A stretch of DNA of 64,000 bases from JACVRW01 sp963765135 (GCA_963765135.1 CAVXUX010000003.1:310001-374000); one strand, 5' to 3'. Shown: positions 9,021-18,717, counted from the stretch's first letter. Notes: a model not told the origin generated them from the sequence alone. Numbers and translations: made by a program.

Positions 9021-10715
9021 TGGAGGCCGCCGCGCGCGGCGGGCAGGAGGCGCTCACCCCGCGCCGGAAGCAGCTGGTGCTGGCGGCGGCGATCCTGGGG
9101 ACGACGGTCGTCACGGTCGACTCGACCGTCGCGAACGTGGCGCTGCCGGCGATCGCCGACGACCTGGGCGGCGGCCTGGCCGGGCAGCAGTGGACGGCCA
9201 ACGCGTACCTGGTCACGCTCTCCTCGCTGCTGCTGATCGGCGGCTCGCTGGGGGACATATTCGGCGAGCGGCGCGTGTTCGCGCTGGGCGTGTTCCTGTT
9301 CGGTGTGACCTCCCTGCTCTGCGCGATCGCGCCCACGATCGAGGTGCTCGTCGGCGCCCGGGCGCTCCAGGGGATGGCGGGCGCGCTGCTTACGCCCGCG
9401 GCGCTGGCCGTGATCGTGTCGACCTTCCCGCCCGACGAGCGCGGCAAGGCAGTCGGCGCGTGGACGGCGTGGGGCGGGATCGGAACCGTGCTGGGCCCGG
9501 TGATCGGCGGTCAGCTCGTCGACGCGGCCTCCTGGCGCTGGATCTTCGCGATCAACGTGCCGATCGTGGTGATCACGATCATCATGATCGTGCGCTTCGT
9601 GCCGGTCGGCCGCGAGCGCGATCCGACCGCGCGTGTGGACGTGGTCGGAGCCCTGCTGTGCGCGCTCGGCCTGGCCGGGCTGACGTTCGGGCTGATCGAG
9701 CAGCCGCTGCACGGATGGGCTTCGCCGGTCGTGGCGCTGCCGCTGGTGCTCGGGGTGCTGCTGTTCGCCGGGTTCCTGCTCTGGGAGGGCAGGTGGGCCG
9801 AGCGCCCGATGCTGCCGCTTGGCGCTGTTTCGCAGGCGCAACTTCGCCGCCGGCAACCTCGAGACGTTCCTGATGTACGGCGGTCTCGGCCTGCTGTTCT
9901 TCTTCCTCGTCCTGTTCCTGCAGCAGGTGGCCGGCTTCAGCGCGCTCGAGGCGGGCAGCTCGAGCATTCCGGTGACCCTGCTGATGTTCGGGCTGTCGAT
10001 GCGCTTCGGCGCGCTCGCCGACAAGTACGGACCGCGCTTCTTCATGGGCTTCGGCCCACTGGTGGCGGCGGTCGGTATCGCGCTGCTGATGATGCGGGTG
10101 GACGCCGACGCCAAGTACGTGTCGGACGTGCTGCCCGGCCTGTTGGTGTTCGGGGTGGGGCTGTCGATGACGGTCGCGCCGCTGACCTCGACGGTGCTGG
10201 CCGACGCGGACGACAGCAACGCCGGGATCGCGTCCGGTGTGAACAACGCGATCGCCCGAGTGGCATCGCTGGTGGCGATCGCGGCGGTGGGCGCGGTGGT
10301 CGCGGCGACGTTCGGGTCGAAGCTCGACGAGGAGGTCGGCGAGCAGGCGCTGGCGCGGCCCGAGGTGGCGCGGGCGGTGGAGCAGGCAAAGCGGCAGCCG
10401 CTGGGGGTGGTGCAGGTCCAGGGCGTGTCCGACGACGTGGCGGCCTCGGTGCGCGAATCGGCGGAGGACGCCTCGGTGGCCGCGTTCCAGATGGGGCTCG
10501 GGATCGCGACGGCCCTGGTGGCACTGGGCGGCATCCTCGGACTGATCGCGATCACGAACCCCCGCCGCCGCGTATCGGCCGCCGAGTGCCCGGGCGGGCA
10601 GCTGGTGGGCCAGACGCGCGAAGGCGCACGGCAGTCGCCATGCGACTGGGATGCGCAGCCGGTGGCCGTGTCGCTCAGCGCTGGCGGCGGCGAGGGCTCG
10701 AGCGGGGGCCGGTAG
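9020..10715 (+). CDS. MFS efflux transporter, DHA2 family (one frameshift)
   Basis: About 564 residues after removing one extra base near 9825, where frame 1 ends at the segment PMLPL and the other frame resumes as ALFRRRNFAAGNL. The first helix contains TTVVTVDSTVANVALPAI, followed by GGSLGDIFGERRVF (motif A) and GPVIGGQLVDAASWRWIF. Fourteen helices are expected. It starts on the TGATG overlap with citrate synthase. Substrate unknown; resembles actinobacterial multidrug or antibiotic exporters. A hydrophilic C-terminal tail of some 50 residues follows the last helix. Confidence 0.85.
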
Positions 10716-10741
10716 CGCCGCGGCACTTCGCGCGGGAGGTC

Positions 10742-10778
10742 CCGGAAGTTCCGTCCCGTATAGGGACGCTTCTTCCGG
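10742..10778 (+). terminator. Strong hairpin after the efflux gene
   Basis: CCGGAAG pairs with CTTCCGG and CGTCCC with GGGACG around a GTATA loop, with a small internal loop. It lies 27 nt after the stop at 10715. There is no T-run, so it may be a terminator, an mRNA 3' end stabiliser, or both. Confidence 0.5.
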
Positions 10779-10867
10779 CACCCCCCAGAAGCCGGCCGCG
10801 GAGGGGGCGCGCCATCGATTGGACGCTCATCGCTGCCGGTCGCCGGGCACCGCAGAGTCGCGCCGCC

Positions 10868-12365
10868 GTGGCCCTCGACCGCCGCGCCTTCCTCGGCCTC
10901 GGCGCCGCCGGCGCCCTCGAGCTCGCGCTGCCGGCCGAGCTGACGGCGGCCGCCGCTGCCCAAGCGCGCCGCAAACGCGCTCCGCGCTGCGGTTCGCGGC
11001 AAGGTCCTCTTTCCTGGGACGCCGGGCTACAACTCGGAGCGGCTCGTCTACAACACGCGCTACGACGGCATCCGTCCGCAGGCCGTGGTGCAGGTGCTCG
11101 ATACGCGCGACGTCCAGGCCGTCGTCAACTGGGCCAATCGCTTCGGCGTGCGCATCACCGCCCGCTCGGGCGGCCACAGCTACGCCGGCTACTCGACGAT
11201 CGCCGGCGGCGTCGTGGTCGACCTCAGCCGCCTGCGCGGCATCGGCGTCTCGAACGGCCGCGCCACGGTCGGCGCCGGCGCCCAGCTGATCGACGTCTAC
11301 TCGAAGCTCGCCTCGCGCGGCCTGCTGGTCCCGGCCGGCTCGTGCCCGTCGGTTGGCATCGCCGGGCTCGCGCTCGGCGGCGGGCACGGCCTCTCGGGCC
11401 GCCGCTTCGGCCTGACCACCGACAACCTCGCCGCCGCCACGATCGTCACCGCCGACGGTCGCGCCCGCCGCGTGGACGCCGACACGAACGAGGACCTCTA
11501 CTGGGCCTGCCGCGGCGGCGGTGGCGGCAACTTCGGGATCGTCACCTCGCTCACGTTCCGCGCCCACCGCGCCACCGGCGCGGCCTGGTTCTTCATCCGC
11601 TTCCCCTGGAGCCAGGCCAGCGCGGCGCTGGCCGCCTGGCAGAGGTTCGCCCCGCACGCGCCCGCCGCGCTCACCTCGATCTTCACGCTCGGCACCACCG
11701 GCGGCTCGGGCTCCCCGAGCGTCACCGCGCTCGGCCAGTACTTCGGCTCGGAGTCGAAGCTGCGCAGCCTGATCGGCCCGCTCGCGCGCGTGGACGGCGC
11801 CTCGGTCTCCACCGGCAGCTCCTCGATGATGAGCCTTGTGCTGCGCTGGGCCGGCTGCCTCGACGAGGGCTTCCGCGCCTGCCACACGCGCGGCACCAGC
11901 CCCGGCGGCCAGCTGCCGCGCGCCGCCTTCTACGCCAAGTCGGACTACTTCGACGAGCCGCTGCCGGCGCGCGGGCGCCAACTGATGATCGACTGGATCG
12001 AGCGCCGCCAGCGGACGCCGTCGCTCGGCTCGGGCGCGCTGATCCTGGACGCCTACGGCGGCGCCTACAACAGGCCCGCCGCCGGCGCCACCGCGTTCGT
12101 GCACCGCGACATGCTCTTCTCGCTCCAGTACGGCGCCTACTTCACCGGCAGCGGCACGCCCAGCCGCGGGTGGATCAACGGCGTCTGGAAGGCGCTGCGG
12201 CCGTACGCCTCGGGCCAGGCCTACCAGAACTACATCGACCCCCAGCTCAGCACGTGGCAGAGGTCCTACTACGCCTCGAACCTGCCCCGGCTGCGCGAGA
12301 TCAAGCAGCAGGTCGACCCCGACTTCATGTTCCGCTTCCGCCAGGCGATCCCGCCGGCCGGCTAG
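10868..12365 (+). CDS. Secreted FAD-linked oxidase, berberine-bridge-like (one frameshift)
   Basis: About 498 residues after removing one extra base near 10980. The N-terminus has a Tat-like signal DRRAFLGLGAAGALELALPA. The FAD-binding domain (PCMH type) follows with RITARSGGHSYAGYS, whose His is the usual covalent FAD attachment, and AGLALGGGHGLSGRRFGLTTDN. The C-terminal YYASNLPRLREIKQQVDPD FMF region is the BBE domain. Members oxidise alcohols, sugars or alkaloids with O2. GTG 10868 is the chosen start. No redox partner is adjacent; two MFS pumps flank it. Confidence 0.85.
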
Positions 12366-12386
12366 GGCCGCCTGAAGGATGGGCCG

Positions 12387-13625
12387 GTGGACCGCGTTTC
12401 GCTCCGCCGCCTGCGCAACCAGCCCGGCTACCTGCCGTTCGTCAGCGCCGCCACGCTCGCCCGCGTCTCCGACGAGATGTTCTCGGTCGGCGTCGTGCTG
12501 CTCGTGCTCGATCGCACCGACAGCGCCGGCCTGGCCGGACTCGCGGTGGCCGCGATCACGCTGCCGAGCCTGATCTCGGGCCCGCTGCTCGGCGCCTGGC
12601 TCGACCTGACCGGCCGCCGCCGCCACCTGATGGTGCTCGACCAGCTGCTGATCTCGACGATGCTCGTGGTGCTCGTCCTGGTGGCCGGCAACACGCCCAA
12701 CTGGGTGATCCCGCTGACCGTGCTGATGGCCGGGCTGACGTATCCGCTCTCCTTCGGCGGCTTCACGAGCTTCATCCCCGTGCTCGTGCCGGACGACCTG
12801 CTCCCGCCGGCCAACGCGCTCGAGACGACCAGCTTCAACAGCGCGCTGGTCGTCGGCCCCGCGCTCGCCGGTGGGCTGTCGGGCGCGTTCGGGCCGGAGA
12901 CCTCGCTCCTGGTCGAGGCCGGGCTGGCGCTCGTTGCGCTGGTCCTGATCCTGCGCATCCCCGGGCTCGACCGCGGCCCGGACCGGCGCGGCGGCGACCG
13001 CACGCTGCTGGGCGTGGCGATCGACGGCATCCGCCAGATCGTCTCCGTGCCCGAGCTGCGCGGGATCACCGTGGCCGCCGCGATCGGCCTCGGCGGCCTC
13101 GGTCTGATGACCGTCACGTTCCCGCTGTTCGCGGTCGAGCACCTCGGCGGCGAGCGCAGCGACGCCGGCTTCATGTGGGCGGCCTTCGCGGCCGGCTCCA
13201 CTCTCGGCGCCCTCAGCCTCGTCCGCCTCCAGCGGCGTGTCCCGCCGGAGCGGATCGTCCTAGCCGGCTACGCGATCTTCGGCGCGCTGATGCTGACCTG
13301 GCCGCTGGCCGGCGAGCTGCCCGTGTTGCTGGCGCTGATCGCCCTCGCCGGGCTCGCCGACGGGCCCGCTCTCGCCGCTCAGTTCGCGGTGCGCCAGCAG
13401 GTCGTCCCGCCGTCGCTCTACGGCCAGGTCTTCACCACCGCGGCCGGCCTGAAGGTCGGCTCGTTCGCGATGGGCGCGGCGCTGGCCGGCCCGGTTGCCA
13501 CGGGTCTCGGCTCGGCCGAGGCGATGCTGGTGGCCGCCGCGGCGCAGGTGCTGGCCGCTGTCGTCGGGGTCACGCTGATGCGGATGCCGGCCCGCGCGCT
13601 GCCTCAGGCGTCGCCGGGCGGCTGA
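12387..13625 (+). CDS. MFS transporter, 12-helix exporter (MFS_3 / MefA-EntS-like)
   Basis: 412 residues from GTG 12387, with GAAGGA 7 nt upstream as ribosome-binding site. It has the short loop signature SGPLLGAWLDLTGRRRHLM between helices 2 and 3, PVLVPDDLLPPANALETT typical of this branch (ANAL box), and a second half beginning near residue 215. Members export macrolides or siderophores. Its 3' end overlaps the convergent gene by 22 nt. Confidence 0.85.
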   Translation: MDRVSLRRLRNQPGYLPFVSAATLARVSDEMFSVGVVLLVLDRTDSAGLAGLAVAAITLPSLISGPLLGAWLDLTGRRRHLMVLDQLLISTMLVVLVLVAGNTPNWVIPLTVLMAGLTYPLSFGGFTSFIPVLVPDDLLPPANALETTSFNSALVVGPALAGGLSGAFGPETSLLVEAGLALVALVLILRIPGLDRGPDRRGGDRTLLGVAIDGIRQIVSVPELRGITVAAAIGLGGLGLMTVTFPLFAVEHLGGERSDAGFMWAAFAAGSTLGALSLVRLQRRVPPERIVLAGYAIFGALMLTWPLAGELPVLLALIALAGLADGPALAAQFAVRQQVVPPSLYGQVFTTAAGLKVGSFAMGAALAGPVATGLGSAEAMLVAAAAQVLAAVVGVTLMRMPARALPQASPGG

Positions 13626-14158
13626 GGCTTCGACTCCTCGCCGCCCAGCCGCAGCTGCTCGCCCTCCTGCGGCTGGTAGGGCTCGAACTCGGGTGGGGGC
13701 AGCGGTTCGGTGGGGGTCTCGCCGGCGGGGGCGGCGGACGGGCGGTCGCCGGACGCCGGCGGCCGCGGGCGCGGCGGCGGAGGAGGCGAGGCCCGCGGCG
13801 GCAGGTCGTCGGCCGGCCGCTTGGCGCGCTCGAGCGCGCCGGCGAACACCAGGATCGCCGCACACACCAGCGCGAGCAGGTTCTGGCCGAGCGGGCGGTC
13901 GAACAGCCGCACCACGATCAGCAGCGCCGCCCAGATGCCGGCCGCGGCGATGACGGTCCCGTCGCCAAACGGCAGGTGGAACTCCTTGCCGAGCGCCCTG
14001 GCCCGCAACAGCGCCAGCACCCCCAGCGCCACGGCGATCTCGGCCACCTCGACGAACGAGAACGGGCCGAACGTGCTGATCGCCAGCAGCACCGCGCCGA
14101 CGGCGGCCATCCGCTGCTCGAATCCGAGCAGCCTGAACGTGCGCACCACCTCAGCCAT
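13604..14158 (-). CDS. Membrane protein with Pro-rich C-terminal tail
   Basis: 184 residues. Four hydrophobic segments lie in the first 110 residues (for example AAVGAVLLAISTFGPF, VAEIAVALGVLALL, VIAAAGIWAALLIVV and LLALVCAAILVFAGALE), followed by a cytosolic tail rich in Pro, Glu and Gln (PPPPPRPRPPASG and QPQEGEQLRLGGEE). The family is not recognised. ATG 14158 overlaps the DUF2203 stop by 8 nt, so it is the third gene of an operon that begins with the EVE protein. Confidence 0.7.
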   Translation of the reverse strand: MAEVVRTFRLLGFEQRMAAVGAVLLAISTFGPFSFVEVAEIAVALGVLALLRARALGKEFHLPFGDGTVIAAAGIWAALLIVVRLFDRPLGQNLLALVCAAILVFAGALERAKRPADDLPPRASPPPPPRPRPPASGDRPSAAPAGETPTEPLPPPEFEPYQPQEGEQLRLGGEESKPQPPGDA

Positions 14159-14543
14159 CGTCGAGCGGGCGCCGCCCGCCGAAGCCGGCGTCGGGCTCGT
14201 GCCAGAAGCCGATCTCGGGCTCACCCTCCTCCCAGCACAGGTAGACCTCGCGGCCGTCGCGCAACGCCGGGAAGTCGACCAGTCCGCGATCGAGGTCGCG
14301 CAGCACGATTCCCAGGCCCCGCAGCTCGAGCATTGCTTCCCGCAGCTCGAGGAACCCTTCCGACACGAGCTTGCCCGGCTCACCGCCGCCGTTCGACTGG
14401 CCGGCGGCCTCGAGCGCCTCGCGCGCCTCGGCGTCGCCCAGGCGGTCGCGTGCGCGGCGCATCGTGGCCAGCAGCTCGGCCACCCGCGGCAGCAACGCCG
14501 AGGCTTCCTCCAGCGAGTAGTGCCGCTCGTGCGCCGTGGTCAC
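14151..14543 (-). CDS. DUF2203 family protein
   Basis: 130 residues. Starts MTTAHERHYSLEEASALLPR, followed by VAELLATMRRARDRL, an acidic VDFPALRDGREVYLCW segment and GEPEIGFWHEPDAGFGGR, the DUF2203 signature in which a Glu/Asp- and His-bearing end follows a helical hairpin. Function of the family is unknown. GTG 14543 overlaps the EVE stop as GTGA, indicating translational coupling. Confidence 0.8.
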   Translation of the reverse strand: MTTAHERHYSLEEASALLPRVAELLATMRRARDRLGDAEAREALEAAGQSNGGGEPGKLVSEGFLELREAMLELRGLGIVLRDLDRGLVDFPALRDGREVYLCWEEGEPEIGFWHEPDAGFGGRRPLDDG

Positions 14544-14995
14544 GCCGCGGCCGGCGCGGCCTGACGGAGCCGGCGCTCGAGCAGCTCGGAGTCGGCGTCG
14601 CTGACGATGCGGAGCTGGCCCTGGAAGGCCAGGGTCCAGTGCTCGGCCGGCCATTTGGCCACGTGCTCGAGCTCGCCCGCCAGCTCGACGGCCGGCACGA
14701 AGTCGTCCTCGTCGAGCAGGAGCTCCGGCTCGGTCTCGAAGCGCCACGGGTAGGGGTCGGCGTTCCCGGGCTTCCCCGGCCAGATCCGCTCGCGGTCCTC
14801 GTACAGCTCGCTCGTGACCCGCACGATCCCGCCGAACGCCTGCACGCCGGTGACGTAGAAGACGATCCGGTCGCCCGGCTCGATCTGCTCGGCCATTCCG
14901 CGCCGGCGCTCCTTCGCCCCGATCACGCGAAAGCCGTGGTCGCGCGTGGCGCGGAAGTTGTCCAGCGATCCGGTTAGCACCCAGGTCTTGGCCAC
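14540..14995 (-). CDS. EVE domain protein
   Basis: 151 residues. The sequence KTWVLTGSLDNFRATRDHGF, then EQIEPGDRIVFYVTGVQAFGGIV and PYPWRFETEPELLLDE, is typical of EVE domains of the PUA-like fold, which bind modified bases in RNA or DNA. GTG 14995 is chosen because TAGCCT on the minus strand (15009-15004) ends 8 nt before it. The EVE-DUF2203-membrane protein order may be one operon. Confidence 0.85.
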   Translation of the reverse strand: MAKTWVLTGSLDNFRATRDHGFRVIGAKERRRGMAEQIEPGDRIVFYVTGVQAFGGIVRVTSELYEDRERIWPGKPGNADPYPWRFETEPELLLDEDDFVPAVELAGELEHVAKWPAEHWTLAFQGQLRIVSDADSELLERRLRQAAPAAA

Positions 14996-15003
14996 CGCCC
15001 GAC

Positions 15004-15013
15004 AGGCTACCCT
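15004..15013. promoter_or_regulatory. Overlapping divergent -10 elements (EVE / 73-aa protein)
   Basis: AGGCTACCCT holds TAGCCT on the minus strand (8 nt before GTG 14995) and TACCCT on the plus strand (10 nt before ATG 15024), sharing TA at 15008-15009. Confidence 0.65.
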
Positions 15014-15023
15014 TCGGGCGCTC

Positions 15024-15245
15024 ATGGCTGACGACGAGCTCCACCTGATCGGTCCCGACGAGATCGCCTACCGGCTGGATCTGACCCCGGCACAGCTCAA
15101 GATCACCTGGACGGCGCTGAAGTCGATGCTCGACGACTTCGGTCACGACGAGCGCGACGTCCACGAGGTCCTGCGCCAGGTGCTGGGCAAGCTCCCCGAC
15201 GAGCACGCGATCCGCTCGATAGACATCTCGAGGCGCGCCTCCTAG
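15024..15245 (+). CDS. Small conserved hypothetical protein, 73 aa
   Basis: An acidic, helical, soluble protein with no cysteine or signal. Composition suggests a compact helical bundle: ADDELHLIGPDEIAYRLDL, then TWTALKSMLDDFGHDERDV and EVLRQVLGKLPDEHAIRSID. It precedes the sulfatase-fold gene by 4 nt and is probably co-transcribed with it from the leaderless promoter at 15008. Function unknown. Confidence 0.65.
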   Translation: MADDELHLIGPDEIAYRLDLTPAQLKITWTALKSMLDDFGHDERDVHEVLRQVLGKLPDEHAIRSIDISRRAS

Positions 15246-15249
15246 CGGC

Positions 15250-16740
15250 TTGGCGGACGAGCTCACACGCCGGGACGTACTCCGGGCTGGCGGCGCGGGC
15301 GCCGCCGGCCTGACGTTGATGAGCGCCGCCGCCTGCGACAAGGAGCAGGAGGCCGCCGGCCAGGAGGTCAAGCTGGGCAAGGCGCCGGTCGGTGCGATGA
15401 ACGTGGTCGTGGTCGTAATGGACAGCCTGCGTGCCGACCACATCTACGGCCCGCGCGCGAAGACCCCCGTCTGGGACAAGGCCGCGCGCGAGTCGCTGCG
15501 CTTCACGCGCGCCTTCCCGGAGGCGATGCCCACCATCCCCGCCCGCCGCTCGGTCATGTCCGGCAAGCGGATCTACCCCTACCGCGGCTGGCATCCGTAC
15601 GAGGACCTGCCGCCGCAGCCGGGCTGGGAGCCGGTCGGCAGCGACGGCAAGATGTGGACGGAGGTCCTGCGCGACAAGGGCTGGACCACCGGCTACGTCA
15701 CTGACAACCCGCACATGCTGCTGCCGGTGCACAAGAAGTTCCGCCGGCGCCTCGACCGGGTCGAGCTGGTCGACGGTCAGGTGCCGCTACGGCGCAAGCC
15801 GACCGGCACCGTGACCCAGGAAGAGCTCTACAAGTACCTCCCGTCGTCGCTGCGCGGGTCGCGCAGCGAGCCGCGCATGAAGGCGTACCTCCAGGCCAAC
15901 CCGCGCGACCGGCCCGAGGACCAGTACCTCTCGCCGCGCGTCTTCACCACGGCGATGGGGTGGGTCGACTGGGCCCGCGCCCGTCAGCCGTTCGCGCTGG
16001 TGATCGACTCGTTCGACGCCCACGAGCCCTGGGACGTGCCGAAGCGCATCAGCGACATGTACGGCTCGCCCGACGCCAGCGGCGTCGAGCCGATCCAGCC
16101 GTTCCCGACGCCGGCGGCCAAGTACGCCGGGCTGGGGCTGACGCAGTCGCTGCTGCACCGCATGCGCGAGCTGTACGCGGCCGAGGTGACGATGGTCGAC
16201 GCCTGGCTCGGGCACTTCCTCGACCACCTGGCCAACACCGGCGTGCTCGACAACACGCTCGTGATCCTCACGAGCGACCACGGGGTGCTGCTCGGCGAGT
16301 ACGGGTGGGTGGGCAAGCGCTACACCGAGGTGCACACCGAGCTCAGCCACGTGCCGTTCGCGATCCGTCACCCGGCCGGCAAGGCGAAGGGCAAGGCGAG
16401 CCGCTACTGGGCGTCGCACCACGACATCGGCCCGACGGTGCTGTCGGTGCTCGGCTTCGACAAGCCGAGCTTCATGAACGGCGCGGACCTGTCGCCGCTG
16501 CTGGACGGCAAGCAGCCCGGCCAGAAGCGCAGCTACCGGACCGCGGCGTACAGCACCTATGTGGCCGCCCGCGACGACAAGTGGCTGCTGATCTCGGACA
16601 ACCGGGGCAAGGACAAGCGGCTCTACTCGCTCGCTCACGAGGGCCGCAACGTGGCCACCCGCTACCCCCAGCACGTGCGCCGGCTGTGGGGCTACATCCT
16701 CAAAGACGCCGGCCCGAAGGGCCTGCCGCGCTTCAAGTAA
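15250..16740 (+). CDS. Sulfatase-fold (alkaline phosphatase superfamily) lipoprotein with Thr at the nucleophile site
   Basis: 496 residues from TTG 15250. The N-terminus has a twin-Arg motif (TRRDVLRAGGAGAAGLTLM) and a lipobox ending at Cys (SAAAC), so it is a likely Tat-exported lipoprotein. The metal-binding N-terminal strand VVVVMDSLRADHIYG and C-terminal TSDHGVLLGEYGWVGK are classic. At the active site, where sulfatases have Cys or Ser in C-x-P-x-R, this protein has T-I-P-A-R (Thr about 95). A Thr nucleophile is usual in LtaS-type and phosphodiesterase members, so a phosphoester or phosphonate substrate is more likely than a sulfate ester. Confidence 0.85.
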   Translation: MADELTRRDVLRAGGAGAAGLTLMSAAACDKEQEAAGQEVKLGKAPVGAMNVVVVVMDSLRADHIYGPRAKTPVWDKAARESLRFTRAFPEAMPTIPARRSVMSGKRIYPYRGWHPYEDLPPQPGWEPVGSDGKMWTEVLRDKGWTTGYVTDNPHMLLPVHKKFRRRLDRVELVDGQVPLRRKPTGTVTQEELYKYLPSSLRGSRSEPRMKAYLQANPRDRPEDQYLSPRVFTTAMGWVDWARARQPFALVIDSFDAHEPWDVPKRISDMYGSPDASGVEPIQPFPTPAAKYAGLGLTQSLLHRMRELYAAEVTMVDAWLGHFLDHLANTGVLDNTLVILTSDHGVLLGEYGWVGKRYTEVHTELSHVPFAIRHPAGKAKGKASRYWASHHDIGPTVLSVLGFDKPSFMNGADLSPLLDGKQPGQKRSYRTAAYSTYVAARDDKWLLISDNRGKDKRLYSLAHEGRNVATRYPQHVRRLWGYILKDAGPKGLPRFK

Positions 16741-17303
16741 CGCTCGCGCAGAGCCAGCTCTCCACCTCGGCCGCGTTGCCGTCCGGGGGGAACACCGGGT
16801 AGAAGACCTTGTCGATCCGGCCGCGCGCGGGCCACGAGCGTCAGGCGCTTGTAGAGCGTCGTCCCGCACACGTCGAAGGTCGGCAGGCCGAGCTGGTCGC
16901 GCAGCAGCAGGGGGCCGTCGTTGAGCAGCGGATAGGGCAGCTGCTCGCGCTCGGCGAACGCGTGCTGCTCGGCCGGGTCCATCGCGCTGACCCCGACGAC
17001 CGTCGCGCCCAGGCCGGCGAGCGCGAAGTGGCGCTCGCGGAACGCGCAGCTCTGCGGCGTGCAGCCGCGTGCGCCGGGGATGTCGTCCCAGCCCGGCACG
17101 AGCGGCTGGCCCGGTGTGCCGGTGCGCGGGTAGACGAACGCCACCAGCGTGCCGATCGTCGCGGCCTCGCGCAGGTCGAAGCGGCCGCCGCCCGCCACCG
17201 ACAGCTCGAGCGAGGGCAGCGTCATCCCGGTTAGATGGTCGGCCGCGCCGTCGTCCTCCGGCACCGGCAGGTTGGGCGGAAGAGACTCGTAGCTCGAGGC
17301 CAT
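16733..17303 (-). CDS. Peroxiredoxin / AhpC-TSA-type redoxin (one frameshift)
   Basis: About 189 residues after removing one extra base near 16825; the corrected end reads GRIDKVFYPVFPPDGNAAEV and stops at 16733. The thioredoxin-fold part has LVAFVYPRTGTPGQP, GARGCTPQSCAF (two cysteines, first probably peroxidatic) and GVSAMDPAEQHAFAERE. Members reduce peroxides with a thiol donor. ATG 17303 overlaps the upstream stop as TGATG. Confidence 0.8.
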
Positions 17304-17560
17304 CAGTCGATCGGGATGTCCTCGACCTCGGGCTCGCGGCGCGGGCGGTCCAGGCGCTCCAGGTACCAGTCGATCAGCGAGCGCAGCGTCAGCAGGAACT
17401 CGCGGATCAGGTCGGTCAGCTGGCCCTGCACCTCGCGTGGGGCCACGCGCCGCAGGCCGTCGAGCACCACGAACAGCGCGGACGGGTCGAAGCCGTGGGG
17501 CGGCGGTGGCGGCGGCCCGGTGCGGCGTGGCTCGTCCTCTGGCAGCGGCTCAGTGTTCAT
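17303..17560 (-). CDS. Hypothetical protein, 85 aa
   Basis: A short protein with a Pro-rich acidic N-terminus (EDEPRRTGPPPPPPHGF) followed by an amphipathic helical part, DGLRRVAPREVQGQLTDLI and TLRSLIDWYLERLDRP. It overlaps the ArsA-like gene by 11 nt and the peroxiredoxin start by 3 nt, so it belongs to that operon. It may bind the ATPase, but this is only inference from position. Confidence 0.6.
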   Translation of the reverse strand: MNTEPLPEDEPRRTGPPPPPPHGFDPSALFVVLDGLRRVAPREVQGQLTDLIREFLLTLRSLIDWYLERLDRPRREPEVEDIPID

Positions 17561-18707
17561 TCTTCTCGAACTCGATCTCGAGCGTGCCGTCCTCGAAGCG
17601 TGCGCCGCTGGCTGAATAGGCGGCGAGCGCCGGAGGCAGCATGATAGTCCGCTTCTGCGGTCCCACCCGCACGATCACCTCGATCCCGATCTTCTTCAGC
17701 GAGAGGTCGCCCTTGTCGGCGAACGGGACGCTCACTCGCAGGGTCGCACGCCCGTTGTCGGTCACCAGCTGCTGGGCCAGCTCGCTGTGCAGCAGCGCCG
17801 CCGCGTCGCCGTCCTCGAAGACCTCGTCGGCGAGCCGGTCGAGCATCACCGGGCCGACCACCTCGCGCTCCAGGTAGTTCGCGGTCAGCACCGGCACGGG
17901 CTCGAACGCCGAGCGCACCAGCTCGAGCTGCTCCTGCTGGACCTCGCTCCAGGCCGCGAAGTAGCCGTCCGCGGGTAGCAGCCGGTTGACCACGACAGCG
18001 TCGGTCAGGTAGCCGTAGAGGTTGAGGTAGGTGAAGGTGCGCATCGCCTCCTTGACCACCATCCGGTCCGGGTTCATCACCAGCCGCATCGAGGTGCGTG
18101 AGTGGTCGCGCAGGATGCCGTTCATCGCGACCAGGTTGCGCGCCAGCCGCTCGACGTCGTCGAACACGCCGTCGCCGGGGAGCGGCAGGTCGAACAGCGT
18201 CCGCGCGAACGGGGCGAGCTTGCGCTGGGAGGGGAGGATCCGCTCGAGCCACCAGGTGACGACGTCCGGGAACGACAGCAGCCGCAGCGTCTCGCCGGTG
18301 GGCGCGCAGTCGACGATCACGCAGTCGAACTCGCCCTCCTCGTGGTGGCGCTTGATCCAGAGCAGCGAGAACAGCTCGTCCATGCCGGGCGGGACGGTCA
18401 GCTCCTCGGCCGAGATGCGGTCCACGCCGCGCTCCTCGAGCATCGCGCCGAGCCAGGTCTGGACCGAGTCCCAGTGGCGCTCCATCTCGACCTGCGCCTG
18501 CACCTCCTGGCCGAACAGATTGGGGCCGGCCTGGGTCGGCTCGGCGCCGAGCTCGGCCTCGAGCGAGTCGGACAGGCTGTGCGCCGGATCGGTTGAGAGC
18601 ACCACGGTGCGCAGGCCGGCTGCGGCGCAGCGGCGCGCGGTGGCGGCGGCGACGCTCGTCTTGCCGACGCCGCCCTTGCCCGTGTAGAGGATCGTCCGGG
18701 GCGTCAT
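17550..18707 (-). CDS. ArsA/GET3-family ATPase
   Basis: 385 residues. Deviant Walker A YTGKGGVGKTS at the N-terminus, switch I STDPAHSLSDSL, and DCVIVDCAPTGETLRLL (switch II) mark the ArsA/TRC40 family. The arsenite-binding cysteines of ArsA are not evident, and the C-terminal part (about residues 315-385) has a separate beta-rich ArsA_HSP20-like domain: TLRVSVPFADKGDLSLKKIG. Role unknown in actinobacteria; possibly targeting of membrane proteins. TAGGAT on the minus strand (18723-18718) ends 10 nt before ATG 18707. Confidence 0.88.
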   Translation of the reverse strand: MTPRTILYTGKGGVGKTSVAAATARRCAAAGLRTVVLSTDPAHSLSDSLEAELGAEPTQAGPNLFGQEVQAQVEMERHWDSVQTWLGAMLEERGVDRISAEELTVPPGMDELFSLLWIKRHHEEGEFDCVIVDCAPTGETLRLLSFPDVVTWWLERILPSQRKLAPFARTLFDLPLPGDGVFDDVERLARNLVAMNGILRDHSRTSMRLVMNPDRMVVKEAMRTFTYLNLYGYLTDAVVVNRLLPADGYFAAWSEVQQEQLELVRSAFEPVPVLTANYLEREVVGPVMLDRLADEVFEDGDAAALLHSELAQQLVTDNGRATLRVSVPFADKGDLSLKKIGIEVIVRVGPQKRTIMLPPALAAYSASGARFEDGTLEIEFEKNEH

Positions 18708-18717
18708 GAGCCCACGG

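Noticed and set aside
8843..14383. Long antisense frames (over 700 codons) opposite the citrate synthase, MFS and FAD oxidase genes
   Set aside because: Composition is typical of shadow frames in G+C-rich DNA (Ser/Arg/Pro/Ala/Thr-rich), with no domain motifs, while the opposite strand has clear families.
9020..14977. A 1985-codon open frame on the plus strand
   Set aside because: Only the first 270 residues are real (efflux pump before its frameshift). The rest is Arg/Gly/Pro/Ala-rich text in a wrong frame over other genes, caused by scarcity of A+T-rich stops.
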